A stretch of 64,000 nt of DNA from Calothrix sp. PCC 7716 (GTDB taxonomy: Bacteria > Cyanobacteriota > Cyanobacteriia > Cyanobacteriales > Nostocaceae): NCBI RefSeq assembly GCF_019977735.1, contig NZ_AP025019.1, positions 1-64,000 on the forward strand. Direction: 5' to 3'. Both the position numbers and the translations under genes were made by a program. Shown here in pieces: positions 35,012 through 45,065 of this stretch. Each line of letters opens with the position of its first letter. The stretch's first letter is position 1. The notes beneath the pieces are model-generated. The model searched no databases and had not been told where the DNA came from. It saw nothing but the letters and a program-made list of their open reading frames with translations.

Positions 35012-38000
35012 TTACATATGCATAAAAAACTTTTCTTCTCCTGGTTGAATCTCATCTGTTTTCTTACCAAACAAATGTTTACCAAATTTTGCATATAAAG
35101 CAGGTAAAACCAGCAAAGTTATAGCTGTCGAAGTAAACAAACCACCAAAAACAACTACTGACAATGGCTGTAAAAGTTCTTGTCCTGGCCCACCTTGAAA
35201 TACCATCGGTGCCAATCCCAAAGCGGAAGTTAAAGCCGTCATCAAAATAGCATTGAGTCGTTCCATTGAACCTTTGTAAATAATATCATTCAACGCCATT
35301 CCTTCAGCAAATTTACTATTATAGTTATCTACCAGTAATAAACCGTTGCGAGTTGCTACCCCGAATAAAGAAACAAACCCTACCAAAGATGCAACCGAAA
35401 TAACTCCTCCAGTTAATGCTACTGCAATTACACCTCCCACCAAACCAATTGGTAGATTAATCATAATCATGATAGTGGGAGGGATAGATTTTACCGAAAG
35501 ATACATTAATACGGTAATTGCAACAAATGCAATTGCGCTAAAAACGAGAATATTTTTAGTAGCTCGTTCCTCTGCTTCAAATTGCCCTGCATATTGAACG
35601 AAATAGCCAGCAGGAACTTGAACATTTTGTTTAACTTTAGCTTCAATTTCATTTACAATCGAACGCAAATCTCGACCTTTAGCGTTTGCAGAAACAATTA
35701 TTAAACGGGAAACTTTTTCTCTATTTATTGTATTTGGACCAGTTCCATTTTCGATTTTAGCAATGCTTCCTAAAGGAATTTTTTGCCCATTCTCAGTATC
35801 AACGAGTAAGTTACTAATTGTTTGCAAGTTTTGCCGTGCGTCTGGTTTTAACCATACTATCATGTCAAAAGATTGTTGATTTTGCAAAACTTGAGAAACG
35901 ACTTGTCCATTCAGAGCAGTTTCTATAATATTGGCTATTGCTCCCACCGAAAGCCCGTAACGACTTGCAGCATCTCTGTCAAATTTAATTTGAACTTGAG
36001 GTACAGGAACTTGTGGCTCAAGGAACAAATCTACAACACCATTAACTGTCTTCATTTGCTCTTCAATTTGCTGCCCAATTTTACGCAGTTCAGCTAGGTC
36101 GGAACCAAAAATTTTCACTGCAATAGCACTGCGAACCCCAGATAATACTTCATCCATCCGGTGAGAGATAAAACCACCAACATTAGGCGCCGCTCCTGGT
36201 AATTTTTCAAATTCTTTACGTAAATCATTTAGAGTTTTCGAGCGGTTTTTCATACCTTCGGCAGTTAACTCAATATCAACGTGTGCAACGTTAACACCTG
36301 CTGCTTCGGCATCTCCAGAAGCACGTCCCGAACGTGTTTGAATGAATTTATACCTTTTGTCATTTTTAAGTGCTTCTTCCAATGCATAGCCAGCTTTAGT
36401 AGAAGCTTCTAACGAGGTACCAGGCATTAAGCTCACAGTATTTACCAAAGTTTGTTCTTGAAACTCTGGTAAAAAAGCTCTACCAAAAGAAGGAATAATT
36501 GCAATGGAGCCAACTGTTAAAATGAAAGAAATAGCAATAACTAATATTGGATTTCTAGTAGAAAAATTTAAACAAGAAACATAAATACCCTTACATAGTC
36601 TTGCTAGCCAAGGTTCTCGTTTTGTAACTTTAACGTTGGGTAATAAAATTGCACACAAAGCTGGAGAAACTAACAGTGATTCTAAGCTAGAAACAACAAC
36701 AACCACCAAATAAGAAATGCCCATCGGTGTAAAAATTCGTCCTTCAATACCAGGTAAGGTAAAGATAGGCGAGAACACAATTATCCCAATAATCGTGGCG
36801 CCAAGTAACGAATCGCGTACTTCTTGAGAACCTTCAAAAATAATTTCTAATGGGGATTGAGGATTTGAAGATGTTTTATTTTCACGCAGGCGCCGATATG
36901 TATTTTCCCCGTAAACAATTGCGTCATCAATCGCCGTCCCAATTGCTACTGCTAAACCTCCTAATGTCATAGTATTAAGCCCAACTCCCAACCAAGAGAG
37001 AGCCAACATTCCAAACAGTAATGTTAAGAAAAAATCGAGTAAACATACTGCCAAAGTACGCCAATTCATCAAAAACGGAATCAAAACTATTGCCGCAATA
37101 ATGCTACCTTGAATTAGAGATGAACGAACGTTGTCTACCGAAGACTCAATATAACTATCTTGGCGGAATGTCGTAGTAACTTTGACTCCATTAGGCAAAC
37201 CAGCTTTAATTTCATTCATTGCCGCCTCGATTGCACGGCTAACAGTAGGAGTATCAGCAACGGGCTGTTTGTTTACCATTAAAATAATTGCTTCTTTGCC
37301 ATTGAAACTACCATCACCACGTTTAACAGCACCACCAATTTGCACGTCGGCAACATCTTGGAGTCTAACGGGCACTCCATTACGCGAAGTAATAGTTGAC
37401 TTTTGTAAATCTTCAATTGATTCAATCCGTCCGATACCTCGAATTAATTTTTCTGTATCTGGCGTAATTAAATAACCACCAGGTGCATTGACATTTGCGG
37501 CTTTAGTAGCATTTGTCACTTGCTCTAAAGTAACATTAAAAGCGGCTAATTTTTCTGGGTCTACTAACACTTGAAATTGACGTGTTTCCCCACCATAACT
37601 CAATACTTGACTTACACCCGGAACAGCTAAAAGGCGGTTTGTTACTTGCCAATCAACTATTCGGCGTACTTCCATTAGGTCGATTTTGGATTGGGAATTT
37701 TCGCGTTGAGATTCGCCTTCTTCAATAGTAAAAGCGTATTGAACAACTAAGCCAATGGGCGAACTAGTAGGGGCAATTTGTGGCACCTCAATTCCTGGAG
37801 GAAGTTTGCTTGTAGCTTGTTGGAGTCGTTCGGTGACTAGTTGACGCGCTTGGTAAATATCTGTTCCCAAATTAAATATTACCCTGACCGCAGAAATACC
37901 TGCTGCGCTTGAAGAACGAACTGCGGTGACTCCCGGTGTTCCATTAATCGCACTTTCTATCGGTAAAGTTACTAAAGATTCTACTTCTTCTGGCGCCAGC

Positions 38001-38164
38001 CCAGGAGCTTCGGTTTGAATTTCAACTTGTGGTGGTGCAAAGGACGGCAGCACATCTAACGGCATCTGAGGGATGACATATAATGTCCAGAATGAAACAA
38101 TTACTGTAGCCAGTACGACTAGCCAGCGTCGGTCAATCACCCACCTTACAATATTACTGAGCAT
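35012..38164 (-). CDS. czcA: HME-type RND heavy-metal efflux pump, CzcA family (copy 2)
   Basis: 1050 residues, very similar in layout to copy 1. Conserved marks are PPQVEIQTEAPGLAPEEVE, the helix 4 relay AIGTAIDDAIVYGENTYRRL, QYAGQFEAEERATKN and FGVATRNGLLLVDNYN. In the relay, copy 1 has DDAIVDMEN and copy 2 DDAIVYGEN, so one acidic residue is lost, which may change metal or proton coupling. An insertion of about 12 residues (EEGESQRENSQSK) lies in the first porter loop. It sits between czcB and sanA-like genes and uses the TolC and adaptor for divalent-cation export. Confidence 0.93.
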   Translation of the reverse strand: MLSNIVRWVIDRRWLVVLATVIVSFWTLYVIPQMPLDVLPSFAPPQVEIQTEAPGLAPEEVESLVTLPIESAINGTPGVTAVRSSSAAGISAVRVIFNLGTDIYQARQLVTERLQQATSKLPPGIEVPQIAPTSSPIGLVVQYAFTIEEGESQRENSQSKIDLMEVRRIVDWQVTNRLLAVPGVSQVLSYGGETRQFQVLVDPEKLAAFNVTLEQVTNATKAANVNAPGGYLITPDTEKLIRGIGRIESIEDLQKSTITSRNGVPVRLQDVADVQIGGAVKRGDGSFNGKEAIILMVNKQPVADTPTVSRAIEAAMNEIKAGLPNGVKVTTTFRQDSYIESSVDNVRSSLIQGSIIAAIVLIPFLMNWRTLAVCLLDFFLTLLFGMLALSWLGVGLNTMTLGGLAVAIGTAIDDAIVYGENTYRRLRENKTSSNPQSPLEIIFEGSQEVRDSLLGATIIGIIVFSPIFTLPGIEGRIFTPMGISYLVVVVVSSLESLLVSPALCAILLPNVKVTKREPWLARLCKGIYVSCLNFSTRNPILVIAISFILTVGSIAIIPSFGRAFLPEFQEQTLVNTVSLMPGTSLEASTKAGYALEEALKNDKRYKFIQTRSGRASGDAEAAGVNVAHVDIELTAEGMKNRSKTLNDLRKEFEKLPGAAPNVGGFISHRMDEVLSGVRSAIAVKIFGSDLAELRKIGQQIEEQMKTVNGVVDLFLEPQVPVPQVQIKFDRDAASRYGLSVGAIANIIETALNGQVVSQVLQNQQSFDMIVWLKPDARQNLQTISNLLVDTENGQKIPLGSIAKIENGTGPNTINREKVSRLIIVSANAKGRDLRSIVNEIEAKVKQNVQVPAGYFVQYAGQFEAEERATKNILVFSAIAFVAITVLMYLSVKSIPPTIMIMINLPIGLVGGVIAVALTGGVISVASLVGFVSLFGVATRNGLLLVDNYNSKFAEGMALNDIIYKGSMERLNAILMTALTSALGLAPMVFQGGPGQELLQPLSVVVFGGLFTSTAITLLVLPALYAKFGKHLFGKKTDEIQPGEEKFFMHM

Positions 38165-38305
38165 ATGAATATATTTTTTGGGTTCAGTTTATTAATTTAT
38201 CAGTGTTTATTGAGGCTCTACCTTAACTAATGCTTTGGTAAATAGAATCTTCCAAAATTTATATGACTCAACTTTGGAAGAAAAAGTCATAATGGTAAAG
38301 CCAAG

Positions 38306-40006
38306 TTATTCGAGATGACGAGGAGTTTCGCTATCCTCAACAGACCTAGCCGAAGCAGGTAAACTTGGTTGCTTATGGTTATCGAGATAAACTTCGCTTT
38401 CGTAACCGAACCCATTGTACTGGGAATCACCAACCGCCACTAAGCGTTGACGGGTACGGCGACTCGACCAAACACTACCTGCTGCAAAAGCGCTACCGAC
38501 CAACCCTACTCCCCCTACTCCCAATAACCACAAGGGTATTGGAGAAGCGTTAGTTTTAGCCTCTTGTTCTCCTGCGTGAGAATCTCCTTCTTCGTTACTT
38601 TCTCCCTCATTCGCTTTACTACCACCCCGCAATGACTGGGCATAAAGTTGTGGCGCCCGCTGCGTAACTATTGAATCTCCCGCAAATAATCCAGTTTTTA
38701 CCTCAACCATATCACCAGAAGTTTGACCCAAAGTTACTTCAGCAGACTCAAAAGCATTTCCATTTTGGACGTAGACTAATTTTTTACCATTCGCATCTAC
38801 TACTGCGGAAGCTGGAATTGCTATAGTAGGCACCGATTTTTGGTCTGTTAATACGTCAAGTTCCGCGAACATACCAGGTTTGAGTTGTCCACCAGAATTT
38901 TCTACCTCAGCTTGTACTGGTACAACTCGTGTTTCTCCTTGTACAATAGTACCAACACGCGATATTCTGCCAGAAAAACTACGTTCAGGTAAACTAGCTA
39001 CCTTTAAAATGACTTTTTGACCGACTTTGACTTGACCTAAATCTTTTTCATAAATATTTGCCGTAGCAAACACCCGACTATCATTGACAATAGTCATTAG
39101 TCTGCCACCTGCATCGTTAAAAGTTTGACCGATAGTAACTTCGCGGTCAGCTACTTTACCAGTTATAGGAGCAGTAATCGTTACTAAACCTTTTGAATTG
39201 GGAAGGTTGCCTATTTGTTGTAGCCTTGTATTGTAAGTACTATCACTGAGACGTAGACGTTCTTGTGCTACTTGCACCGCCGATTGCCCGCGTCTCATTT
39301 GTGCTTCGGCTTCAATAACATCGCGTTTGCTTTGAGCATCGGTTAATTTAGCACGTGCTTCTGCTAACTGAGTTTGAGATTCAAGAGCATTTCGACGTGG
39401 TAAGGCACCAGCATTAGCAAGCTGCGTATCTTTATTATACTTTTCAGTAGCAAACGCTACTTGACTCTGTGTTTGAGCAATATTCGCGTTAGCTATCTGT
39501 AAAAATCTTTGATAATTTTGTTGAGCCAATCTTAAATCGGATTGTGCCTGTTGTAATGAAGCTATAGCATCAGCGCGTTTTTCTTGAGAAACAACACGCA
39601 GTTCTACCAAGTCGGGACTGGTAACAACTGCAACAGGCTGTCCTTTTTTGACAATGCCGCCTGGTTCTACTAACAACTCAACGACTTTGGCGCCTTGGAT
39701 TGGGGTATTGACTTCAACTTTCTGGCTTGGTAAAGTTTCAATCTGTCCAGTACTTTTTATACCTATAGCCAAAGGTTGACGTTTGACTGGTTCGGTTTTA
39801 ATTCCCAAACGTTGGGCAGTTGTAGCATCGACTTTAACAGATGTGCTTGCTTCGCCACCACCTTGAAAAGAACTGGCGCCACTATGATCGTGTCCTGGTC
39901 CAGCTAAGACGACCTTGGGAGCAGTCAACAGCAGCAAATTTAGTGCTAAAAGCGAAAAAAAACTAATTGATGCAGTTTTACGTGTTTGAAGGTTAGAAAT
40001 TCGCAT
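38306..40006 (-). CDS. czcB: RND periplasmic adaptor, CzcB family (copy 1), with a C-terminal membrane segment
   Basis: 566 residues. The signal segment ends near KVVLAGP and is followed by a His-containing GHDHSGASSFQGGGE. The lipoyl halves and coiled-coil hairpin lie at about 85-260 (LVEPGGIVKKGQPVAVV, LPRRNALESQTQLAEARAK), then the beta-barrel and membrane-proximal domains (ITAPITGKVADREVTIGQ). After the adaptor fold comes a Glu-rich His stretch and a hydrophobic segment (IPLWLLGVGGVGLVGSAFAAG) followed by basic SRRTRQR and a 50-residue tail. Ordinary CzcB proteins lack this C-terminal anchor. First gene of its operon, box 153 bp upstream. Confidence 0.9.
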   Translation of the reverse strand: MRISNLQTRKTASISFFSLLALNLLLLTAPKVVLAGPGHDHSGASSFQGGGEASTSVKVDATTAQRLGIKTEPVKRQPLAIGIKSTGQIETLPSQKVEVNTPIQGAKVVELLVEPGGIVKKGQPVAVVTSPDLVELRVVSQEKRADAIASLQQAQSDLRLAQQNYQRFLQIANANIAQTQSQVAFATEKYNKDTQLANAGALPRRNALESQTQLAEARAKLTDAQSKRDVIEAEAQMRRGQSAVQVAQERLRLSDSTYNTRLQQIGNLPNSKGLVTITAPITGKVADREVTIGQTFNDAGGRLMTIVNDSRVFATANIYEKDLGQVKVGQKVILKVASLPERSFSGRISRVGTIVQGETRVVPVQAEVENSGGQLKPGMFAELDVLTDQKSVPTIAIPASAVVDANGKKLVYVQNGNAFESAEVTLGQTSGDMVEVKTGLFAGDSIVTQRAPQLYAQSLRGGSKANEGESNEEGDSHAGEQEAKTNASPIPLWLLGVGGVGLVGSAFAAGSVWSSRRTRQRLVAVGDSQYNGFGYESEVYLDNHKQPSLPASARSVEDSETPRHLE

Positions 40007-40159
40007 TACCCAGAGATTCCTTTTAGTAGGGGTACAAAGTCGCGCCCGGTGTTATATCAGGAATTGGCGGGGCACGCTGTTAGTAATATAGCTACTTCAC
40101 TCTTGGAGGTTGTTCCAAGAGAGAACTTAACTACATACTTTACAGTTTTTCACATAGAG

Positions 40160-40177
40160 ATGAAATTGGGATGAAAT
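40160..40177 (-). promoter_or_regulatory. ATGAAAT-N4-ATGAAAT box upstream of the czcB-czcA-sanA unit
   Basis: Exact repeat with spacer TGGG, 153 bp upstream of czcB. Confidence 0.85.
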
Positions 40178-40353
40178 TATTGTGGCTGAGGCTTTGCAAA
40201 TGATTGAACTATCCATAGCTAGACATTGGAAATTAACATGCTAATTTTGGGAAGGTTTGCGTCAGGGCTTTTCTAGTCATTTTAGTAAATGTGTACTTGA
40301 ACTTGTGACATAGTAATATTTGCCAATAATTCAATTTGCTCAAAACTACTAGT

Positions 40354-40371
40354 ATTTCATCTTGATTTCAT
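40354..40371 (+). promoter_or_regulatory. Box in opposite orientation upstream of the CPBP gene
   Basis: Reads ATTTCAT-CTTG-ATTTCAT on the plus strand, 215 bp upstream of the plus-strand gene at 40587. The orientation flips with the gene direction, as expected for a functional site. Confidence 0.82.
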
Positions 40372-40586
40372 AATTACCTGTCATTATGTAATATCAGCTA
40401 CTCAATATACTTTCCGCAAACTTTTTTTAATTGGCATTTCCACACTAAACTACACTTGCTAAGTCCCAGCCCGAAATAACCTCCCCATCATTATAGTCCT
40501 GCCGAATACACCTTCCTTTAGCTTTTCACGGATGGTATCGTAGGCGCCATAATTACCCGTCTCTATTATATATATGAAAATCAAGT

Positions 40587-41417
40587 ATGAAACATAACTT
40601 AAGCCTTTTAGCCCAGCGTCCAGCAGCTATTCGTATAATTGTCTTTTTTTTATGCTTACTGGTAATATGGTTGCCTATTGCTATCCCAATATATCTATTA
40701 ATATATGATGCTAACTTAATGACTATTTTGACAATGGGAATGCTAGCAATATCATTCTTTATTTTTCTACCTCGTTGGGGAAAGTTAGTTCACAACCAAC
40801 CCCAAATATACCAACATGTGGGTTTAGAATTTACAAAGCAATTTGCTTTTGAGTTACTGCGGGGTTTGGCAATAGGGTTAATTAGCATTCAATTATTATT
40901 TTTGGTTCAAGGTTTATTGGGTTGGTTGGAATGGCAGCAGTCAAGTCAGTCGGTAATAAGATTTATTTTAGAAGCAATACCTACCGCTTTTGGGACTGCA
41001 CTTGCTGAAGGTTTATTTTTTCGCGGTTGGATATACGATGAGTTGGAAAGGGATTATAGACCTAGTGTTGTGCTTTGGGCAACTTCGTTAATTTTTCCGA
41101 TATTGCATTTTCTCAAACCAATAGCAGAAATAATTCGCACTTCACCGCAATTTTTCGGTTTACTATTACTTTCGTTGATTTGCATCTGGGCAAAACGTCT
41201 GTGTCGCGGACGTTTAGGTTTATCGATAGGTATTCATGCTGGGTTGGTTTGGGGTTGGTATGTTGTTAATGTTGGCAAGTTGATTGAATATACGGGTAAG
41301 GTTCCTGTTTGGGTGACAGGTGTTAACGATAATCCTTTAGCTGGGGTAGTTGGGTTAAGTTTTTTGCTAACTTTGGCGTTATGGATGTGGTCGAAGAATT
41401 TAAAGTTGAAAGTTTAG
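40587..41417 (+). CDS. CPBP-family intramembrane glutamic endopeptidase-like protein
   Basis: 276 residues with about eight helices. Family motifs are AEGLFFRGWIYDEL (usual form EE..xR; the first Glu is Ala here), FPILHFLKP with its His, and IGIHAGLVWGW. The family includes Rce1-like and Abi proteases and putative bacteriocin self-immunity proteins. Loss of the first Glu of the EE pair may change activity, though the second Glu and both His residues remain. It has its own box, so the regulator probably controls it. Confidence 0.82.
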   Translation: MKHNLSLLAQRPAAIRIIVFFLCLLVIWLPIAIPIYLLIYDANLMTILTMGMLAISFFIFLPRWGKLVHNQPQIYQHVGLEFTKQFAFELLRGLAIGLISIQLLFLVQGLLGWLEWQQSSQSVIRFILEAIPTAFGTALAEGLFFRGWIYDELERDYRPSVVLWATSLIFPILHFLKPIAEIIRTSPQFFGLLLLSLICIWAKRLCRGRLGLSIGIHAGLVWGWYVVNVGKLIEYTGKVPVWVTGVNDNPLAGVVGLSFLLTLALWMWSKNLKLKV

Positions 41418-41513
41418 GATAAAAGAGTAAAAATTAATCGTGCGTACAATTTTTCCATTTTGGGCACACGAGCTAACCCAGTTATCCAAAATATCTGACA
41501 ATTACCAAGCAAA

Positions 41514-41531
41514 ATTTCATACTAATTTCAT
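41514..41531 (+). promoter_or_regulatory. Box upstream of czcB copy 2
   Basis: Reads ATTTCAT-ACTA-ATTTCAT on the plus strand, 117 bp upstream of the gene at 41649. Confidence 0.85.
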
Positions 41532-41648
41532 CTACTGATGCCAGACTAGTATTTAGGCGCCGAAAAGCGCCTAGCCAATTCAAGTGTAAATAAACACTTA
41601 TACTTAAGAGTAAAATTTAAACACAGTATACAAATCCCTTGAACTCCA

Positions 41649-43628
41649 ATGCTTAAGCCCCAATCTTTTCTACCGAATTCTAGGATTCGTCGTGTTTCTG
41701 GTATATTTATTAGCCTACTGCTACTAACCACTCCTGTCGCGGCAACCGTAAGTTTTTTGCTCACCTCTCCCAAAGCATTAGCGGGTGCAGGACATGACCA
41801 TAGTGGTGCCAGTTCTTTTCAAGGTGGCGGTGAAACAAGTGGTTCCGTTCAGGTAGACGCGGAAATAGCTAAACGCTTGGGAATTAAAGTTGAGCCAGCA
41901 AAACGTCAGCAGCTTGATGTTGGCATTAAAACTACGGGACAAATTGAAACTTTACCCGATCAGCGAGTTGATGTAACTGCACCGTTAACCAGTAAGGTAG
42001 TGGAATTACTCGTCAAACCAGGCACTCAAGTCAAAAAAGGTCAGCCTGTTGCTGTTGTTGCTTCTCCCGAATTGGTCGAGTTGCGGGTTGGTTCTCAAGA
42101 GAAACAAGCAGATGCACAAAGTTCTTTACAGAAGGCGCAAGCCGATTTAAGATTAGCCCAAGAAAATTTAGACCGCCAGCAAAAAATATCTGATGCAGAA
42201 ATCGCACAAGCCAAAACCCAACTTGCAGCTGCACAGGCACAATATAATCGCGACGTGGCTTTAGTCAACCAACGTAGTGTCTTAAAAGTTGCCCAAGAAA
42301 ACCTCAAACGTCAACAACAAATTGCAAATGCGGAAATAGCGCAAGCTTCAACTGAAGTCGCAGTTGCTCAGGAACAGTACGACCGCGATAAAGAATTGGT
42401 AGAAAAAGGCGCCTTGCCAAGACGACAGATGTTGGAATCTAGTGCCAAGCTCGAAAGGGCAAAAGCCGAACTCGCAAGAGCAAAAAGCCTTCCAAATGTA
42501 GTTCAAGCTGAAAGTGAAGTTAAAAAAGCCGAAGTTGATATACCTTTGCGGGAATTGCGTGATTCTCAATCGCGCGTTGCCGAAGTACAAGCACAATTAA
42601 AAAGAGTAGAAAGTCGCCGTGATGTTTTGGAAGCACAAGCGCAATTAAAACGCGCGCAATCAGATGTTCAGGTAGCACAATCACGGTTAAAGCTTAGTGC
42701 TACTACTTATAACACCAGGCTGCAACAACTTGGAACTACTGCCAATGCAAAAGGATTGGTAACAGTAAATGCTCCTATTTCTGGTACAGTTGCAGAACGT
42801 AGCGTAAGCCTTGGTCAGTCATTGCAAGACGCAGGTGGTAAACTAATGACCATTATTAATGGTAATCAAGTATTTGCAACGGCAAATATTTATGAAAAAG
42901 ATTTAGATAAAATCAAAAATGGTCAACGAGTGAGAGTAAAAGTTGCTTCGTTACCTAATAGTACTTTTGAAGGCAAAATTACACAGATAGGAACAGTAGT
43001 ACAAGGTGAAACACGAGTTGTACCCGTGCAAGCTGAAATAAATAATACTAGCGGGCAACTTAAACCTGGAATGTTTGCCGAATTAGAGGTACTCACAGAC
43101 AAAACTGCTACACCTATATTGGCAATCCCCACTTCTGCCGTTGTCGATGCAAATGGCAAAAAAGTAGTTTATGTCCAAAATGGAAATGCTTTCCAAGCTA
43201 CAGAAGTTACTTTCGGGCAAACTTCTGGTGATATGGTTGAGGTTAAAGCAGGTTTGTTTGATGGCGATATGATTGTTACCCAGCGTGCGCCACAACTTTA
43301 CGCTCAATCATTACGTGGAGGTGGAAAAGCATCTGAGGAACAAAAGGAAGAAGGGCATTCAGAAGCAGAAAAAACAGAAGTTAAAGCGAATAATTTTCCG
43401 ATACCTTTATGGTTAATTGCAGCTGGTGGTGGTTCAGCAATTACCGCGATTGCGTTTGCAGCTAGTAATTCATTATTAGGTCGTCGCAGGCGCCATACCC
43501 TAGCAACAGTAGGGGTTGGTGGGGAAAGCATAACTTATGAAACTGAAACTGAAGTGTATGTGGATAACAACAAGGAAGCAATGTCTCCTACTCCTGTAGG
43601 CATTGATAATCATGATAATTCTCATTAG
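41649..43628 (+). CDS. czcB: RND periplasmic adaptor, CzcB family (copy 2), enlarged coiled coil and C-terminal membrane segment
   Basis: 659 residues, 93 longer than copy 1. It shares AGHDHSGASSFQGGGE after the signal peptide and the C-terminal anchor (IPLWLIAAGGGSAITAIAFA, then RRRRH). The extra length lies in the alpha-hairpin, where a repeat unit is present twice: LRLAQENLDRQQKISDAEIA and VAQENLKRQQQIANAEIAQA, each followed by AQ.QY.RD. The hairpin sets the distance to TolC, so this adaptor may reach a different duct or be extended. No czcA lies next to it; copy 1 of czcA, which lacks its own adaptor, is a candidate partner. Box 117 bp upstream. Confidence 0.9.
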   Translation: MLKPQSFLPNSRIRRVSGIFISLLLLTTPVAATVSFLLTSPKALAGAGHDHSGASSFQGGGETSGSVQVDAEIAKRLGIKVEPAKRQQLDVGIKTTGQIETLPDQRVDVTAPLTSKVVELLVKPGTQVKKGQPVAVVASPELVELRVGSQEKQADAQSSLQKAQADLRLAQENLDRQQKISDAEIAQAKTQLAAAQAQYNRDVALVNQRSVLKVAQENLKRQQQIANAEIAQASTEVAVAQEQYDRDKELVEKGALPRRQMLESSAKLERAKAELARAKSLPNVVQAESEVKKAEVDIPLRELRDSQSRVAEVQAQLKRVESRRDVLEAQAQLKRAQSDVQVAQSRLKLSATTYNTRLQQLGTTANAKGLVTVNAPISGTVAERSVSLGQSLQDAGGKLMTIINGNQVFATANIYEKDLDKIKNGQRVRVKVASLPNSTFEGKITQIGTVVQGETRVVPVQAEINNTSGQLKPGMFAELEVLTDKTATPILAIPTSAVVDANGKKVVYVQNGNAFQATEVTFGQTSGDMVEVKAGLFDGDMIVTQRAPQLYAQSLRGGGKASEEQKEEGHSEAEKTEVKANNFPIPLWLIAAGGGSAITAIAFAASNSLLGRRRRHTLATVGVGGESITYETETEVYVDNNKEAMSPTPVGIDNHDNSH

Positions 43629-43744
43629 TTAGATTAACTTGGGTTAACTACATGAACATCCTTACATACACAATATTTTCAATACATTAGGGCTTTACGT
43701 GGAACAATTTTGTTTATTTATTTATTTTGATAGCAAGTTTTTTT

Positions 43745-44680
43745 ATGAAACGGAAACGTCCAGTTCCTTGGATTTATCGTTGGTCTCGGTTTCTGATTGC
43801 AGCAATTGCCAGCTTGGGTGCTGCGATTACCGCCTATTTAACTGTAGTTAAGCTCGCAGGAGGCTCGGCAGCCTGTCCCGTTAGTGGTTGCGACCGCGTG
43901 CTTTCCAGTCCCTATGCTACAGTTTTTGGTTTGCCTTTGCCACTATTCGGTTTTTTAGCCTACACCAGTATGGGTGTAATGGCAGTAGCTCCTTGGTTAA
44001 CTCAGCCTGAGACTAAGAACGAATTGCGCTCAAGGCTTACGGACTCGACTTGGCTACTGCTGTTGGTAGGTGCGACGGCAATGATGATTTTCAGCGGCTA
44101 TTTGATGTATTTGATGGCTTTTGAAATCAAATCGCTTTGTATCTACTGCATCGCTTCTGCCGTTTTCTCGCTCAGTTTATTTGTCCTAACACTAATAGGT
44201 CGCAATTGGGAGGACATTGGACAAGCATTTTTAACTATGATTGTGGTGGGAATAATTACCCTAGTTGGTACTTTAGGTGTCTATGCTAATGTCAATAACC
44301 CCACCGCCACGACCAAATCTGGTTCAGTAGAGACGGGTTATGCAATTACGACTACCTCTGGCACCGCTGAAATCGCTCTAGTGCAGCATCTGAAGCAGGT
44401 AGGAGCCAAAATGTATGGAGCCTTCTGGTGTCCCCACTGTCAAAACCAAAAGCAACTCTTTGGTAAAGAGGCGGCTAGTCAATTGAATTACGTTGAGTGC
44501 GATCCTAAAGGCAAAAACGGTCGTCCAGACCTTTGCCAAGCTGCCAACATTCAAAGCTTTCCCACTTGGGAAATTAATGGTAAGTTCTACCAAGGCGAGA
44601 AGACCTTGCAGGAACTTGCAGATTTATCTGCTTACAAAGGAATTCGTAACTTTCAGAATTCTCCACTTTCCGGACACTAA
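43745..44680 (+). CDS. VKOR-thioredoxin fusion, disulfide-bond-forming membrane protein
   Basis: 311 residues from the ATG at 43745; the frame opens earlier at a TTG (43727). Five predicted helices carry the VKOR Cys pairs: CPVSGC (about 44 and 49) and the redox CIYC (132 and 135). The C-terminal domain in the periplasm or lumen is thioredoxin-like with FWCPHCQ and a Cys pair in the ECDPKGKNGRPDLC region. It oxidises Cys pairs of exported proteins with quinone as acceptor. In this island its clients may include the secreted Cys-repeat protein and envelope metal proteins (inference). No box seen upstream. Confidence 0.92.
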   Translation: MKRKRPVPWIYRWSRFLIAAIASLGAAITAYLTVVKLAGGSAACPVSGCDRVLSSPYATVFGLPLPLFGFLAYTSMGVMAVAPWLTQPETKNELRSRLTDSTWLLLLVGATAMMIFSGYLMYLMAFEIKSLCIYCIASAVFSLSLFVLTLIGRNWEDIGQAFLTMIVVGIITLVGTLGVYANVNNPTATTKSGSVETGYAITTTSGTAEIALVQHLKQVGAKMYGAFWCPHCQNQKQLFGKEAASQLNYVECDPKGKNGRPDLCQAANIQSFPTWEINGKFYQGEKTLQELADLSAYKGIRNFQNSPLSGH

Positions 44681-45065
44681 TTGTTTAATGGGACTTCCAA
44701 AAAATAAAATCACCAAATCGTAATCATAAATATTATTCAGAAACGAGTAATGTAGTAACTAGAGTCGGAGTGATAGCCTGTGCAGTAAGAATACACTTCA
44801 TTTTTTCTCCAGTTTGCAAATTTGATATCAAAAACACACCACAACAACCATATTCTAGAAGTTAGAAAGGCGCCCTTCATAACAGCTAACTAGTACCTAA
44901 ACAGCAGAAAATTATACTGGTGCCTCCGTATCAGTTGGGCTTTGCGTGCGTATTGTTCTTGATTCTATGCTTATTTTACTATGCTGGAATAGCTGGGATT
45001 ATTATGGCTATTGGACTTCGGCTACAGACAGATAACCACGTCCAACAACCTATGTATAATCAAAG
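44681..45065. other. Intergenic region between VKOR and DUF305 genes
   Basis: No supported gene. A plus-strand frame from 44920 begins with a hydrophobic stretch (GFACVLFLILCLFYYAGIAG) but then runs into the DUF305 gene on the opposite strand; it may be a decayed membrane peptide. Confidence 0.4.

Larger units (their letters stand above)
40007..40586. other. Divergent promoter region between czcB copy 1 and the CPBP gene
   Basis: Contains two oppositely oriented boxes (40160 for the leftward unit, 40354 for the rightward gene). No gene recognised. Confidence 0.6.
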
